This document shows positions 10,593 to 22,384 of a stretch of DNA of 64,000 nucleotides, one piece after another (the first letter of the stretch is position 1; every line of letters starts with the position of its first letter). Origin of the DNA: Nemophila menziesii (taxonomy: Eukaryota > Streptophyta > Magnoliopsida > Boraginales > Hydrophyllaceae); assembly GCA_029959085.1 (NCBI GenBank), contig JARWIR010000005.1, positions 37,317,350 to 37,381,349 on the forward strand. Direction: 5' to 3'. The notes beneath the pieces were generated by a model. It did no database searches and was not told where the DNA came from. It saw only the letters and a list, made by a program, of their open reading frames with translations. Both the position numbers and the translations under genes were made by a program.

Positions 10593-13050
10593 CTTATTTA
10601 AATGCGATTCTTATCTAGACGATCAAATCTATATGTATTAAGATGGCTAACATGTAATTTTGTAAACGACATGCTAACTTATGTCTCCATTTATGTAATA
10701 GATTAATCTAGTCATGAGACATCATTTTAGGATTTTGTTGTGCATATTAGAGGAATTATTCCCTATATTTAGATAGTTTCTCATTTTTTGTCTACTTTCG
10801 GAGAATTATTACTTTTGGAGATATTTTTGTTTAATTTGTTTGTTAAGTGTGCATATCTTTAATACTTGGATGTTATTAGATCCCAATTCGAGGATACGAA
10901 TTAGATAAAGAAAGTTAAAACCCATTTCAAGGAGTCAAAGGATCAAAATGAAACTTTTGGAAAGTGAGAGTAGTAATCGACAAGATTTAGAAATTGACTT
11001 GTCAGTGTCACCACGTGCAATTGGTGATGGTTTTAGGGGTTCCCTTTGATATATAGATAGTAATTGGATCTGGGGCATAGGAGCTGATGTTTCATAATTT
11101 AGAGTTGAATTAAAGAAGTTATTAATGTTACAATAATTTGATAAGGAAGCGTCGGTTCCTTAGAGTTGAATTGAAGAAGTTAAGTAATTGGATTTGGAGT
11201 ATAGGAATTGACGGCTCATAATAGTACAAATTAATAGAAGTTATCTTTCCTAGTTAGTTTAGCTACGCATTCTAGTACGCTGCCTAAGAACATTGCATAG
11301 GAATTAACTTTCATAGTCCTTGTGGAAATGATACTCTTTACATACTTACTTTATTACTTAGCAATGATCTTTACACTTGCGGTAGTTAGCTCTCTTAATT
11401 TGTGTATTTGTTAGCTTATTTTATCACACTTTGAGAGACGACACTAACCCACTGGCTAGATTCGTTCTTATAGAGGACAATATGGTCTAAATGCTCCCAC
11501 AACCTATATTATTATCATGGCAATAGAATCGACATGTATGTATCAAATACCTAATCTTGAATATGATTTTTGAATTCATTAACTCTGGTAATATTTGATA
11601 GGAAATTTCCCCGACTACGTAACAATTTAAAACACCAAAGGATGAAAATAATGTCAGCTGGTATAGTTCAGACGAGGGTAGGAAGGGACATAGAAACCAG
11701 CCACTTTCACCTTCACGTTCGTAGCATTGACGACCTTGACGATGTTCCCTCATTACTTTTACTCCTTATCTTTTTTTCCCAAATTAGATATTTGGGTACT
11801 CACGTTGCATTTCTTGAAATGAGAACCATAAGTGGTCACATGAGTTGGGGAAATCAGGGTATTTCTTGTGACATTCTCCCGAGAACCTCAACCACTAAAT
11901 CGTTGAAGGATATGTTTCTGAGAGAACATAATTCCTAAAAAAGGTGAAGTGACAATTAGTCATAGATAAATTGTATATGATGAATAAATGCATGGGACAG
12001 ATCTCTAAATAAATCTCCCCCTCCAATTCAAATACTCCACTTAAAGAAGAAAAAACAACCATCTTATTGGGCTCGGACAATACACCATTGTGTCAAGAAA
12101 GATTGGAGAAACACCATTAGCATGTATCCAACTCTTAGACATATATAGACACATTTACCAGATATTAATACTTAAGGATCAATCATGCGGAATACCTTTT
12201 CTTTTACCATTGAAATCCTAGGCCCATCTCCCAGTAAAGAGATAGGTTAGATACAATCCAACGTAATAAATAGACATGTTATTTATCATTCGAAGAGGAA
12301 GTGTACAAATTAAGGACCTTCTCTCCGAAAATTCCAGGCCCGAACCTTTTTCCTTTATCATCTTCACATTCTCCCAATTGACCTTTTGATCTTCAAGTTT
12401 TTTCTCGGGACCAAAATAGTCATGAACTGCAACTCCTTAAGTTAGGCTTACCGACTACGAATCACCCTTTCCTAACTTAATACACACCTAATTGTTGTTC
12501 CATAATTTATGGCTACATAAAAAATATATATTTCAACGAGTACCTTTTTGGTTAATAGGATATAGTTGATACCACCATTTCTCTATCCCTCGATATTTGG
12601 CTAGTATAATAAGTCCCCGCAACAACCAATCAAGGAAATGCAATCTAATATATTACACCACCTAGTATAAAGACATATTATCGTATCCTGAGAATTTAAG
12701 ACGAATTGGCTTAGGAAATATGTTATAATTTTGGAATAATGAAGTAATAAAAGACCAAATAGAAGCCTCAATCCTATAATCAAAATCCTGAAATATACGA
12801 AAATTTTACCAGAGAAGGGTCTTCAAGCCTGTTTCGTCAAAGATGGGTGATGAATCTCGAACATATTATCGATGTCCCTATGATGGAAAACCTTTGGAAA
12901 CTTATAAATCTAAGATTGTAAGAGCGACATAAAGTCTCGTAAGAAATAGGTTTGGATGGGGCTTCAAACTACTTGCTTCAAACACATTATGTATTATATA
13001 CATCAATAATTCGATTTATAAGCGGATCGCTACTAGTATAAGATGAAACC
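10593..13050 (-). other. Unassigned unit segment with conserved - strand frames, unit 1
   Basis: No known gene was recognised. On the - strand, frames near 12783-12601 and 12080-11487 correspond to longer frames in units 2-4 but are more broken here. The stretch around 11200-11450, read on -, has words like CCGCAAGTGTAAAGATC and TATCATTTCCACAAGGAC, typical of leader regions of plant LTR elements. It may therefore be an old LTR-retrotransposon remnant. The segment ends at the inversion junction. Confidence 0.4.
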
Positions 13051-13052
13051 AT

Positions 13053-14967
13053 CTTGTATCTATTACCCAAGATAGGTATAGTAACGTTCTTCCACTACAT
13101 TGCAAAAAATGGAACGCAATATACCATTTTATCCCTATCTTGACAATCAACAATCCGATGGACCACTATATATTGATATATGTAATTGGCAAACCCTATA
13201 GATTAAGTTAACATATGATTCCACCTTGAAGTTATAAATATATCACGAACTAGTTCACCGTCTATATAATTTCCCTTGCTTGAGATCCCTTAATTACAAA
13301 TTCACCATGAACTTGAGTATCATAGTGTCATTAGAACTTCTTTCGTAGTGGTCATACGAATGTACTACTTGTGCAAAACAATACTATCTCGAAAAGGTTT
13401 TGAAGATCTCAAAAGACTATCGTTTGATAGGTGATATTTTTACTCCATCAACAATCTAAAATTAAAATTGTAAACATAAGTCTACAACTTGGGTGTTATC
13501 CTTATAAAGAATGCAATATATCAATTGATGTCATAAAACAAATTATAAATCATCATTATTTAACTTTTAATATATATGTATTATATAATTAGTATAATAT
13601 ATGACATCATTTGGAATATCTGTAACTACTCATATTCATCTATCTAATTAACCATCGATATATAAAATTAAAATATCAAACCATTTGATCAAATTGTACT
13701 TTACTAAAATTCTGAATTCATATTTTTCATTAATTATTACTTTATTATAGATAATAATTATATTAAGAATGTTGATAAATTCAATATTTTTCATTAGTCG
13801 AGAAATTGGGTAGTTCGAATCAAGATTTGTCTATAGAAGCGGCGTATTCACTTGGGAAGTTCATTGAGATTGAGAATTATCTTTGTGTGGAACATTCTAG
13901 AACAATTATAGATTTCGATGGGGTTTCGAGTTTGATGGAAATGTTAGTACGAGGAGACGAAAGAGCGAAGATTAATGGAGCGGTTCTTCTTTGCTACCTT
14001 GCGATTAATGCGGGTAGTTATGAAGCGCTTGATCAAGCTAATGTATTGAACGCTCTTCAAGGGATAGATCGGGCATTAATTACTAAGCATGAAGAATTAG
14101 ATGAGATGATTTCGAAAGCTTTGAGTAATCTCAATGTTTATCATAGTGGTGTGCTGCCTCAACACTCACTATATGAACATTAAACAACAAGATTTTTGGT
14201 AAGATGTCAATTGAGGAATTTTCAGAATTAGTGGATTTTATATCATATAGTTGAAGCGTTTTATTTTTAATTCTTGTTAGGTCCGGGTTACGATAACCCT
14301 TTATTTTATTTACTAATGTGCAACATAGCATAGTTGTTAGGAGAAGGAATGGAATATTGTTTTAGTGCTATGAATGTTGTTTTAAAGTTTGGTTTGTATT
14401 GGATTTGATTGTTGGTTTGGGTAAATGAGTTGATTGTTCTGTTTCGGAAAATTAATTTGTTTGCTGATCAATTTGAAGTTTAACTAGTAGTTATCTCTTT
14501 CGGCAAATGATTGGAATAAATAATTATTTAGCTTGTAACATCGAGGTAAGAATGATCTAGCATGTTACTTACAAAAATTTGAGATTGTGTAAATATGGGT
14601 GCTTGAAACTTAAACTCCAATATTTTTTTCAGTACTACCACCCTTCAAAATTTATACTACACATTTCATCTAGTATAAATTATTCATAAAAATTGAGATT
14701 GGGTCATAAAAGATAAACTGTTTGTAATCAATATGCGCTGCAATTCTAAAAATATTAGTTGAAATGCGTAGGAAAGTGAATCAATGCTTGAACTTGGATT
14801 TCAAAAATCAAACCTATCATTTGAGTTAGCTAGTTTATATTTGAAGTTACAAAAAAAGTTTGAACATCTATATTAAGATAGCAAGAGAACTGAAACTACT
14901 CTAGTTTTGAAAATATTCTTTAGCATCTCTTTCGAAAACTCTATTACAGCTTTTCTTAATCAGATGT
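13053..14967 (-). repeat. Inverted patch replacing part of unit 1
   Basis: 13053-13790 is the reverse complement of the region at 8020-8760 (unit 2 equivalent about 31505-32243). 13797-14967 is the reverse complement of the ARO C-terminus and its 3' flank (unit 2 equivalent about 28190-29450). About 2 kb that would separate them is missing. The left junction has the microhomology ATC at 13051-13053. To the right, the sequence returns to direct unit order at AGATGTCCATAAAT, about 14972. The patch substitutes for about 1.85 kb of normal unit, including the CBS-gene fragment. Confidence 0.88.
13797..14183 (+). pseudogene. ARO-like C-terminal fragment in the inverted patch
   Basis: An uninterrupted frame of about 125 codons covers the last armadillo repeats of the ARO-like protein, from SSNQDLSIEAAYSLGKF through LCVEHSRTIIDFDGVSSL to LNVYHSG and a short tail. 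Everything N-terminal is absent, since the fragment starts at the internal junction of the inverted patch. It reads RGDERAKINGAVLLCYLAINAGSYEA, as the unit 3 copy does, whereas the direct copy in unit 1 reads RGDKRANIIGVVLLCYIAINAGIYEA. The donor was therefore not the unit 1 pseudogene in its present state. It has no promoter or start of its own and is unlikely to be expressed as protein. Confidence 0.85.
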
Positions 14968-15441
14968 CCATAAATCATACCAACGAGCATATTGCAAGAA
15001 CTATTCTTAATCAGATATGAAAAGTAATTCTTTAAGAATAGAACAAAGCATCTAATAACCTATTAAGAAATCAATTACCCCAATGTAGAAATAATCCCAA
15101 AGCAAATACAATTTCAAATTATAGAGCAATAAAAAACCTAAAAACTATAAAGCAGATGTTCATGACTGTATATACCCATGTTTGGTGGGTAAAATTAGTT
15201 TTGGTTGGGTTATGTTAGAATCTCATACAGTAAAAGCCTTCCAAGTATCTTTAAATGACCATTCTATGATTCCTAAAAAATATAATCAAATATTTTGTAA
15301 ATTGTATAAAAGTGATGAAGTTAGGTTAAAAATAATTCATTTTTTACCTTAATTTGGGTTCTTCATCAAGTGATGGTGAGAATGGTTTTCTTGTGCAAGA
15401 GAGAGATACTTGTGTGGGAGAGTGGTTTTCTTGTGCAGGAG
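14968..15441. other. Unit 1 distal segment left of the CACTA insertion
   Basis: Direct-orientation sequence matching unit 2 from about 38416 to 38895. No gene was seen; the stretch is AT-rich, and its last part (GAGAGTGGTTTTCTTGTGCAG) is the left flank of the transposon target site. Confidence 0.7.
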
Positions 15442-15444
15442 TCT
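15442..15444. repeat. CACTA target-site duplication, left copy (TCT)
   Basis: TCT directly precedes the element start at 15445 and is repeated right after its end at 26044-26046. In units 2 and 3 the uninterrupted sequence reads CAGGAGTCTGGCTTG with a single TCT. A 3-bp duplication is diagnostic for the CACTA superfamily. Confidence 0.92.
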
Positions 15445-15770
15445 CACAACTGGATTCGCGCTATTTACCAACGAAAAAATAGCGACGACTCGTACTTCGC
15501 CGCTAAGTTTTCAAAATTACCGACGACAAAATCTTACCGGCGAAAAATGAACCGTCGTTAATTAGCGACGCGGGAATTCGTCGTTGAGTTATTGTTTTTC
15601 GCTGCTAATAAATTTTTTTTAGTTTTGAATTTTTTTATTCTTCGATGTGTCGTCGCTATATTTGCGACACATTCCGTCGTCGCTATTTCGATGATTAGCG
15701 ACGATATGATTGGGTTACCGACGATTTACGGGTCGTCGCTAATTAGAAATCCTATTTAATGGAGACAACA
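15445..15770. promoter_or_regulatory. 5' terminal repeat and GCGACGA subterminal block with TATA-like box
   Basis: The 18-bp terminal repeat is followed by at least eight GCGACG/CGTCGC-type words in both orientations up to about 15745. In the family, such subterminal motifs bind the element's accessory protein and position the transposase. A TATTTAAT box at about 15753 is well placed to drive the transposase gene. Base 4 of the terminus is A, where the right end has T. Confidence 0.8.
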
Positions 15771-18700
15771 AGTCTTTTAACTCACAAAACACCCAAAAAC
15801 CCCAAAAAATTCCTCCGATTTTCTCCCAAAAACACAACTAATTTTTTTTTTAATTTCTAATTCTTTCTCCACTTCATCTTGCACCATTCTAGGTTTAATA
15901 ATCAAGGTGGGGCACCATTAATATCCACTTTCATCTCAAAATTTAATGTAATTGCATGAAATTCACTTTTTAATTAACTTTTTTTATTTCTAATTGTGTT
16001 TTATTCTTTCTATATGGTTTGATTAGGTGAATTAATACATTTTCAAGGTGGGGAATTATCATCCTTCTTCATTTTATCCATCCAATTCAAGGTATTTTCA
16101 TTAAAGTTCATGCTTTTTAAATTTTTTATTTATTTGATTATATTAGCTAGTTGATATAACATATGATTAGGTTCATGAATTAAATGTTTGTTGGTTGATT
16201 ATGCATGTGTTGTGTTAATTTATATTTTGTGTTCATATATTTTTACTTGTTTAATTAATAGTTTGTTTTTTTATATATTTATTCATTCAATGGTTTGTAA
16301 TATTTATTCATTCAATGAGTTTGTAATTTTTATTATGTTATTTATTGTGTTGTAATTTTTATTCATTTTATTCATTGGGTTGTAATTTTTATGTATTTTA
16401 TTTTTTATATGAATGTAGTCGCATAGTTTATTAAAATTGTTGCTAAGAGATGGATTCGAGTATGGACAAGAGTATCGATAAGAGTTGGATCGAAACGACG
16501 AATTATTTAACGGGAGAATATTGTTTTGGGGTTTTTAAGTTTATCGAATTTTCTAAGAAAAGTAAATGTTATACCTGTTTCTTGTCTTGCCCGTGTAAGA
16601 AGTGTAATAATTACTGTCGATTATGAACCGAAGTGGTTAGGGCCCACTCTCTAAAAGACGGGTTCAACCATACATATAAGGTTTGGACAAAACACGGTGA
16701 GGATGAGATACAAACACATACACCCCCTGCAAGTAAAGATCAAATTACAGTAAATGAAATTCAACATGTTTATGACGATGTGAGACAAAGTTACGATGTT
16801 GGTGGACATCCGAGAGACACCGAGATGAGAGATGCACATCTTCCAAGTCGAAGCAGTTTCGAAACATTGTTCGAAGAATTGGAGACAGAATTATATCATG
16901 GTTGTACATCGATGAGTTTGTAGAATTTCATTGCCAAGCTAATGCACGTAAAAGTAAAGAACAAATGGACTAACACCTCATTTACCGAGCTATTGGAGTC
17001 GTTGGGTCGTATTTTTTCCTAAACATCACAATTTGCCCGATTCTTATGAAGCATGCAACAAGAAGTTGAAAAGTTTGTGTATGGGGTATATTACTATCGA
17101 TGTTTGTTTGAACGATTGTGCAATTATTACAAAGAAAATAACGACCTCGAATAGTGTCCAGTATGTAGCGAGTCTAGATGGGATCCAAAGAAGGGTAACA
17201 AAGTACCGCATAAGAAGCTTTGATTCTTTCCGATTGCTCCTAGATTGCAGCAACTGTATGCTTCGAAGCACACCGCTGAAGACATGATATGGAACCATAC
17301 CGGAAAGAGTGCCGATCCAGATGTGCTGCGTCATCCGGTTGATGGTGATAGTTGGAAGAGATTTGCAGCGCTACATCCTGAGTTTGCTAGCGAACCTCGT
17401 AATGTATATTTGGGTCTCGGAATCGACGGGTTTTGTCCTTTCTCTATGCAGAACAACTCGTACAGCATGTGGCCTGTCATATTGACCATCTATAACTTGC
17501 CACCGTGGGTATGAATGAAGGAAACCACATTCCAGCTTTGTTTGTTGATTCCGGGACCCCGTTTACCCGGTAAGGACATGGATGTCTTTCTTCGTCCTGT
17601 TCTAGATGAGTTGGAAGAGTTGTGGGATAAAGGGATCTTTACGTATGATGCCCACAAGAAGGAAGAGTTTACGGTGAAGGTTTGTTTGTTATCGACGACT
17701 AATGATTTCCTCGCTAGGTCATACACTTCGGGATGGTCGGGTCAAGGTTACAAAGCTTGTCCAAAATGCATGGATTATACTCTGTCATTGAGCGTGAAGA
17801 AAGGGATTGTTTACTTTGACCATAGACGTTGGTTACCTACCGGACATCGATTTAGAAGCGAAAGTGTTTTGTACAAGAAATTCGATCATAGGGGCCCACC
17901 AAAGAAATATAGTCCTGCCGATATTCAGACATAGTTAGATGGGCTTCCCTTTGTGTTTCTCGGTAAACACAAGGATTTTGGGGGAAATATCGTGAAGCAA
18001 ACTGTTCCTCGGCGATTCAATTGGAAGAAAAAGAGTATATTCTATCGTTTACCTTATTGGTCTGAAAATTTGTTGAAACATAACATTGACGTTATGCATT
18101 GCGAGAAAAATGTGTGTGATGCTCTTCTCGGTACAGTTATAGGTCTTGATGGGAAAGTTAACAAAGATAACGTGAAAGCGAGAAACGATCTTGAGAAAAT
18201 GAACATCAGGAAAGAATTGTGGTTGACATCGAGAAATGGTAAACAAATATTGAACCGGGGAAAGTGCAGTTTAACAACGGAAAAGCGAACAATATTTATT
18301 GACTGGCTAAAGGCACAGAAGTTTCCCGACGGTTTCGCATCTAGTATGAGAAATAATGTTCAAAGTGATACGGGAAAGATTATCAAAATGAAATCTCACG
18401 ACTGTCATGTGATGATGCAGTATCTTTTCGTGGCTAGTCTCTTAGGGCTCATTGAAGACAAAGCGATTAGTGATGTGATTATTGGGTTAGCGAACGTGTT
18501 TAGAGTCGTTTGCAATAAAAATCTTAGGACGAAAGAGTTAGAATCGGGAAAGAAGAAAGTGGTTGAAGTTTTGTGTAAGCTGGAAATGATTTTGCCTCCC
18601 GCGTTTTTTGATATAATGATCCACTTAGTGATACACTTATACGATGAAGCATTGTTAGGGGGCCCGGTCCAAATGCGGTGGATGTACCCATTTAAAAGGT

Positions 18701-18926
18701 ATTTGAAAAAGTTGAAAGAGTATATTCGAAATCCGGCTAGATCAGAGGGTTCAATAGGCGAGGGCTACGTTGCGGAAGAGACGTTGAATTTCATATCAAG
18801 GTATCTTAGTGAAGAAAAAACAAAGTTCAACGATCCACGTAGATACAACGAACCACCGCCGGTCCCAAAACAACACATAAGTTGGTATATTTTGCATAAT
18901 TGTGACGAACTCGAAGCATACATGAC

Positions 18927-19170
18927 GTAAGTAAATATTTTTATTTTTATTTATATTTATATTTATATATTTATATATTTATATTTATATGAATATATTT
19001 ATATGAATATATTTATATGAATATATTTGTATTTATATGAATATATTTATATTTATATTTATATATATATATTTATATGAATGTATTTATATTTATATTT
19101 TTATTTATATATTTCTATGAATATATTTATATAAATATATTCATTTATTTATACTCATTTACGATTTTAG
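18927..19170 (+). repeat. Intron of the transposase gene, filled by an ATTTATAT microsatellite
   Basis: The donor GTAAGT lies at 18927 and the acceptor TTTTAG ends at 19170. Most of the intron is a degenerate run of ATATTTATATTT/ATGAATAT words. The downstream exon continues the frame. Confidence 0.75.
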
Positions 19171-19826
19171 TAAACACAAATCCACACTTACGGGAACGAT
19201 AGCGGAAATAGATTTTAGGCATCGTCAAATGTTTAAGGAATGGTTTTTGGAAAATGTATGTAATTTTAGGCATTGGTTTAAGTATTATCTATTTATTATC
19301 AAAGTATTAAGTATTATTTTTGTATAATAGATTCATGGAATGAATTCATGTGGCGATGCATTAGCTACCCTCGAGATGGAGTCCTCTGGCAAACATGTCT
19401 TTTGGTTCGGTGCATAAACATGACTCATGTGTGGTGAACGGTGTCAAGTGGTTAACTAAGTCCAAATGAGAAAAAAGAGTGACGCAGGATTACGAAGTTT
19501 GTACCATGTACGAGGAAAAACCCTATTACGGTGAATTAATCAAAATCTTGGAGGTTATGTACACTGGAGGGTGCTCGGTTGTGTTATTTGTCCGTATGTG
19601 GTACAAAAAGTCTGAATCAAGGATAGAACATGGGGTAACCTTTATCAACACATCAAAATTTGAGTGGGCCGACGAACCATAAATTTTAGCATCGCAGGCC
19701 AAGAAAGTGTTTTACATCGACGAGATTAATTCAAAGAAATCAATAAAAGGCTGGAAAGCCGTTTGGGAAATAAATGATCGACACGGATGGAGTCCTGAGT
19801 TATGGGGTTCCGAATTACTACCTACT

Positions 19827-19890
19827 GGGAATGAGAGCATCATCATACATTTGGATAACACGGGGAATGAGAGCATCATCATACCTTTGG
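19827..19890 (+). repeat. 36-bp tandem duplication inside the transposase tail
   Basis: GGGAATGAGAGCATCATCAT occurs at 19827 and again at 19863, a 36-bp spacing that would duplicate 12 residues in frame. It is private to the region between the DUF4216-like part and the acidic tail. Confidence 0.7.
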
Positions 19891-20159
19891 CATCCACCTA
19901 GGCGATTGAGATTGACCCATCTCATTTTCGTATTGATTTGGCTTGTGATATGGTTATTGATGAGAACGAGGAAATTCATGATGACACGTGGGAAGAATAC
20001 GGGGATGAAGAAGATCCTATAGAGGTTGATAGCGATGATGAACCCGTAGATATTAGTGGATATGATACTGATTAGGATATTTTTTTATTTTGGTTTATTT
20101 GTATTAAAACATTTTGTTGGTTTTTGGGGATGGATTTGAATTTGAATTTATTAAAACAA

Positions 20160-22341
20160 TAGTTGACTAAAACCCCAAACACTCAAGTTTGACTCTAAAT
20201 GTTGACTGAATACGCCAAACACTCAAATATGACTCTAAATGTTGACTGAATACCCCCAAACACTTAAATTTGACTCAAATAGTTGACTAAATACCCCCAA
20301 ATACTTAACTTTGACTCAAATAGTTGACTAAATACCCCCAAACACTCAATTTTGGATCTAAATGTTGACTGAATACCCCCAAACACTTAAGTTTGACTCT
20401 AAATGTTGACTAAATACCCCAAACACTCAAGTTTGACTCTAAATATTGACTGAATACCCCAAACACTTAACTTTGACTCAAATAGTTGACTAAATATCCC
20501 AAACACTAACTTTGACTCAAATAGTTGACTAAATACCCCAAACACTCAAGTTTGACTCTAATAGTTGACAAAATACCACAAACACTTAACTTTGACTCAA
20601 ATAGTTGACTAAATACCCCCAAACACTCAAGTTTGACTCTAATAGTTGACTGAACACCCCAAACACTCAAGTTTGACTCTAAATGTTGACTGAATACCCC
20701 AAACACTTAACTTTGACTCAAATAGTTGACTAAATACCCCAAACACTTAACTTTGACTCAAATAGTTGACTAAATACCCCCAAACACTCAAGTTTGACTC
20801 TAAATGTTGGCTGAATACCCCAAACACTTAAGTTTGACTCTAAATGTTGACTAAATACCCCAAACACTCAAGTTTGACTCTAAATGTTGACTGAATACCC
20901 CAAACAATTAACTTTGACTCAAATAGTTGACTAAATATCCCAAACACTTAACTTTGACTCAAATAGTTGACTAAATACCACAAACACTCAAGTTTGACTC
21001 TAATAGTTGACTAAATACCCCAAACGCTTAACTTTGACTCAAATAGTTGACTAAATAAACCTAAACACTCAAGTTTGACTCAAAATGTTGACTGAATACC
21101 CCAAACACGTAAGTTTGACTCTAAATGTTGACTAAATACCCCAAACACTCAAGTTTGACTCTAAATGTTGACTGAATACCCCCAAACACTTAACTTTGAC
21201 TCAAATAGTTGACTAAATATCCCAAACACTTAACTTTGACTCAAATAGTTGACTATATACCCCAAACACTCAAGTTTGACTCTAATAGTTGACTAAATAC
21301 CCCCAAACACTTAACTTTGACTCAAATAGTTGACTAAATACCCCCAAACACTCAAGTTTGACTCTAAATGTTGACTGAATACCCTAAACAGTTTAGTTTG
21401 AATCTAAATGTTGACTAAATACCCCCAAACACTCAAGTTTGACTCTAAATGTTGACTGAATACCCCAAACCCTTAACTTTGACTCAAATAGATGACTAAA
21501 CACCCTGAACACTCAAGTTTGACTCTAATAGTTGACTAAACACCCCGAACACTAACATTTGTCTCAAATAGTTGACTAAACACCCCGAACACTCAACATT
21601 GACTCTAATAGTTGACTAAACACCCCAAACACTCAAGTTTGACTCAAATAGTTGACTAAACACCCCAAACACTCAAGTTTGACCCAAATAGTTGACTAAA
21701 CATCCTGAACACTCAAGTTTGACTCAAATAGTTGAATAAAAACCCCCAAACACTTAACTTTGACTCAAATAGTTGACTAAACACCCCGAACACTCAAGTT
21801 TGACTCTAATAGTTGACTAAACACCCCGAACACTCAAGTTTGACTCTAATAGTTGACTAAACACCCCAAACACTCAAGTTTGACCCAAATAGTTGACTAA
21901 ATACCCTGACAGTCAAGTTTGACTCAAATAGTTGACTAAAAACCCCAAACACTTAACTTTGACTCAAATAGTTGACTAAACACCCCGCACACTCAAGTTT
22001 GACTCTAATAGTTGACTAAACAGCCCGAACACTCAAGTTTGACTCTAATAGTTGACTACATACCCCAAACACTCAAGTTTGAATCTAATAGTTGTATAAA
22101 CACCCCAAACACTCAAGTTTGACCCAAATAGTTGACTAAACACCCCGAGCACTCAAGTTTGACTCAAATAGTTGACTAAAAACTCCAAACACTTAACTTT
22201 AACTCAAATAGTTGACTAAAGACCCTGAACACTCAAGTTTGACTCTAATAGTTGACTAAACACCCCGAACACTCAAGTTTGACTCTAATAGTTGACTACA
22301 CACCCCAAACACTCAAGTTTGACTCTAACAGTTGACTAAAC
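20160..22341. repeat. 40-bp minisatellite with two TTGACT cores per unit
   Basis: About 50 copies of a roughly 40-bp unit: GTTGACTAAATACCCCAAAC followed by ACTCAAGTTTGACTCAAATA-type sequence. Each unit contains two TTGAC(T) words. Left of about 21490 the middle reads AATACCCCAAAC and a CTTAACTTTGAC variant alternates with CTCAAGTTTGAC. To the right it reads AACACCCCGAAC and CTCAAG dominates. The array separates the transposase gene from the second promoter block. Open frames through it are repeat artefacts. Confidence 0.95.
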
Positions 22342-22384
22342 AAAAAAGAAAGCAAGAAAAAGAAAGAAAAAATAAATATTTTAA

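Larger units (their letters stand above)
16450..20073 (+). pseudogene. CACTA TNP2-type transposase gene, decayed
   Basis: The product would bind the element ends and catalyse cut-and-paste transposition. Regions in order are: Transpos_assoc-like N-terminus with paired cysteines (CPCKKC) at 16450-16920; TNP2 core with CPVC near 17155, GLGIDGFCPF, LPPWV, LPGKDMDVFLRPVLDELEEL, CPKCMDYT and HRRWLPTGHRF (to about 17940); the LPYWSENLLKHNIDVMHCEKN segment; DUF4218-like LPPAFFDIMIHLVIHL and GGPVQMRWMYPF (18590-18926); small exons after introns at 18927-19170 and 19256-19330; DUF4216-like YYGELIKILEVMY to ILASQAKKVFYIDE (19510-19720); and an acidic tail to 20073. One frame is kept over most of 16450-18926 but is broken by stops at 16624, 16921, 17152, 17221, 17512 and 17932, by two compensating frameshifts near 17015 and 17127, and again by a stop at 19680. 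It is non-functional as it stands. Confidence 0.9.

Noticed and set aside
8020..13790. A large transposon with inverted ends (8020-8760 against 13053-13790)
   Set aside because: The left copy is a normal part of every unit, while the right copy occurs only in unit 1 and continues into an inverted ARO fragment. There is no target duplication and units 2-4 have no second end.
13806..14183. A functional short armadillo protein
   Set aside because: The frame is open but begins at a rearrangement junction, lacks most of the protein and has no promoter or start context of its own.
20506..20706. 66-codon - strand frame with repeated FGVFSQ-type words
   Set aside because: It lies entirely in the 40-bp minisatellite, which happens to stay open; there is no independent coding evidence.
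20160..22341. CRISPR-like array
   Set aside because: Repeats are contiguous without unique spacers, lie inside a plant transposon and vary gradually. It is a minisatellite.
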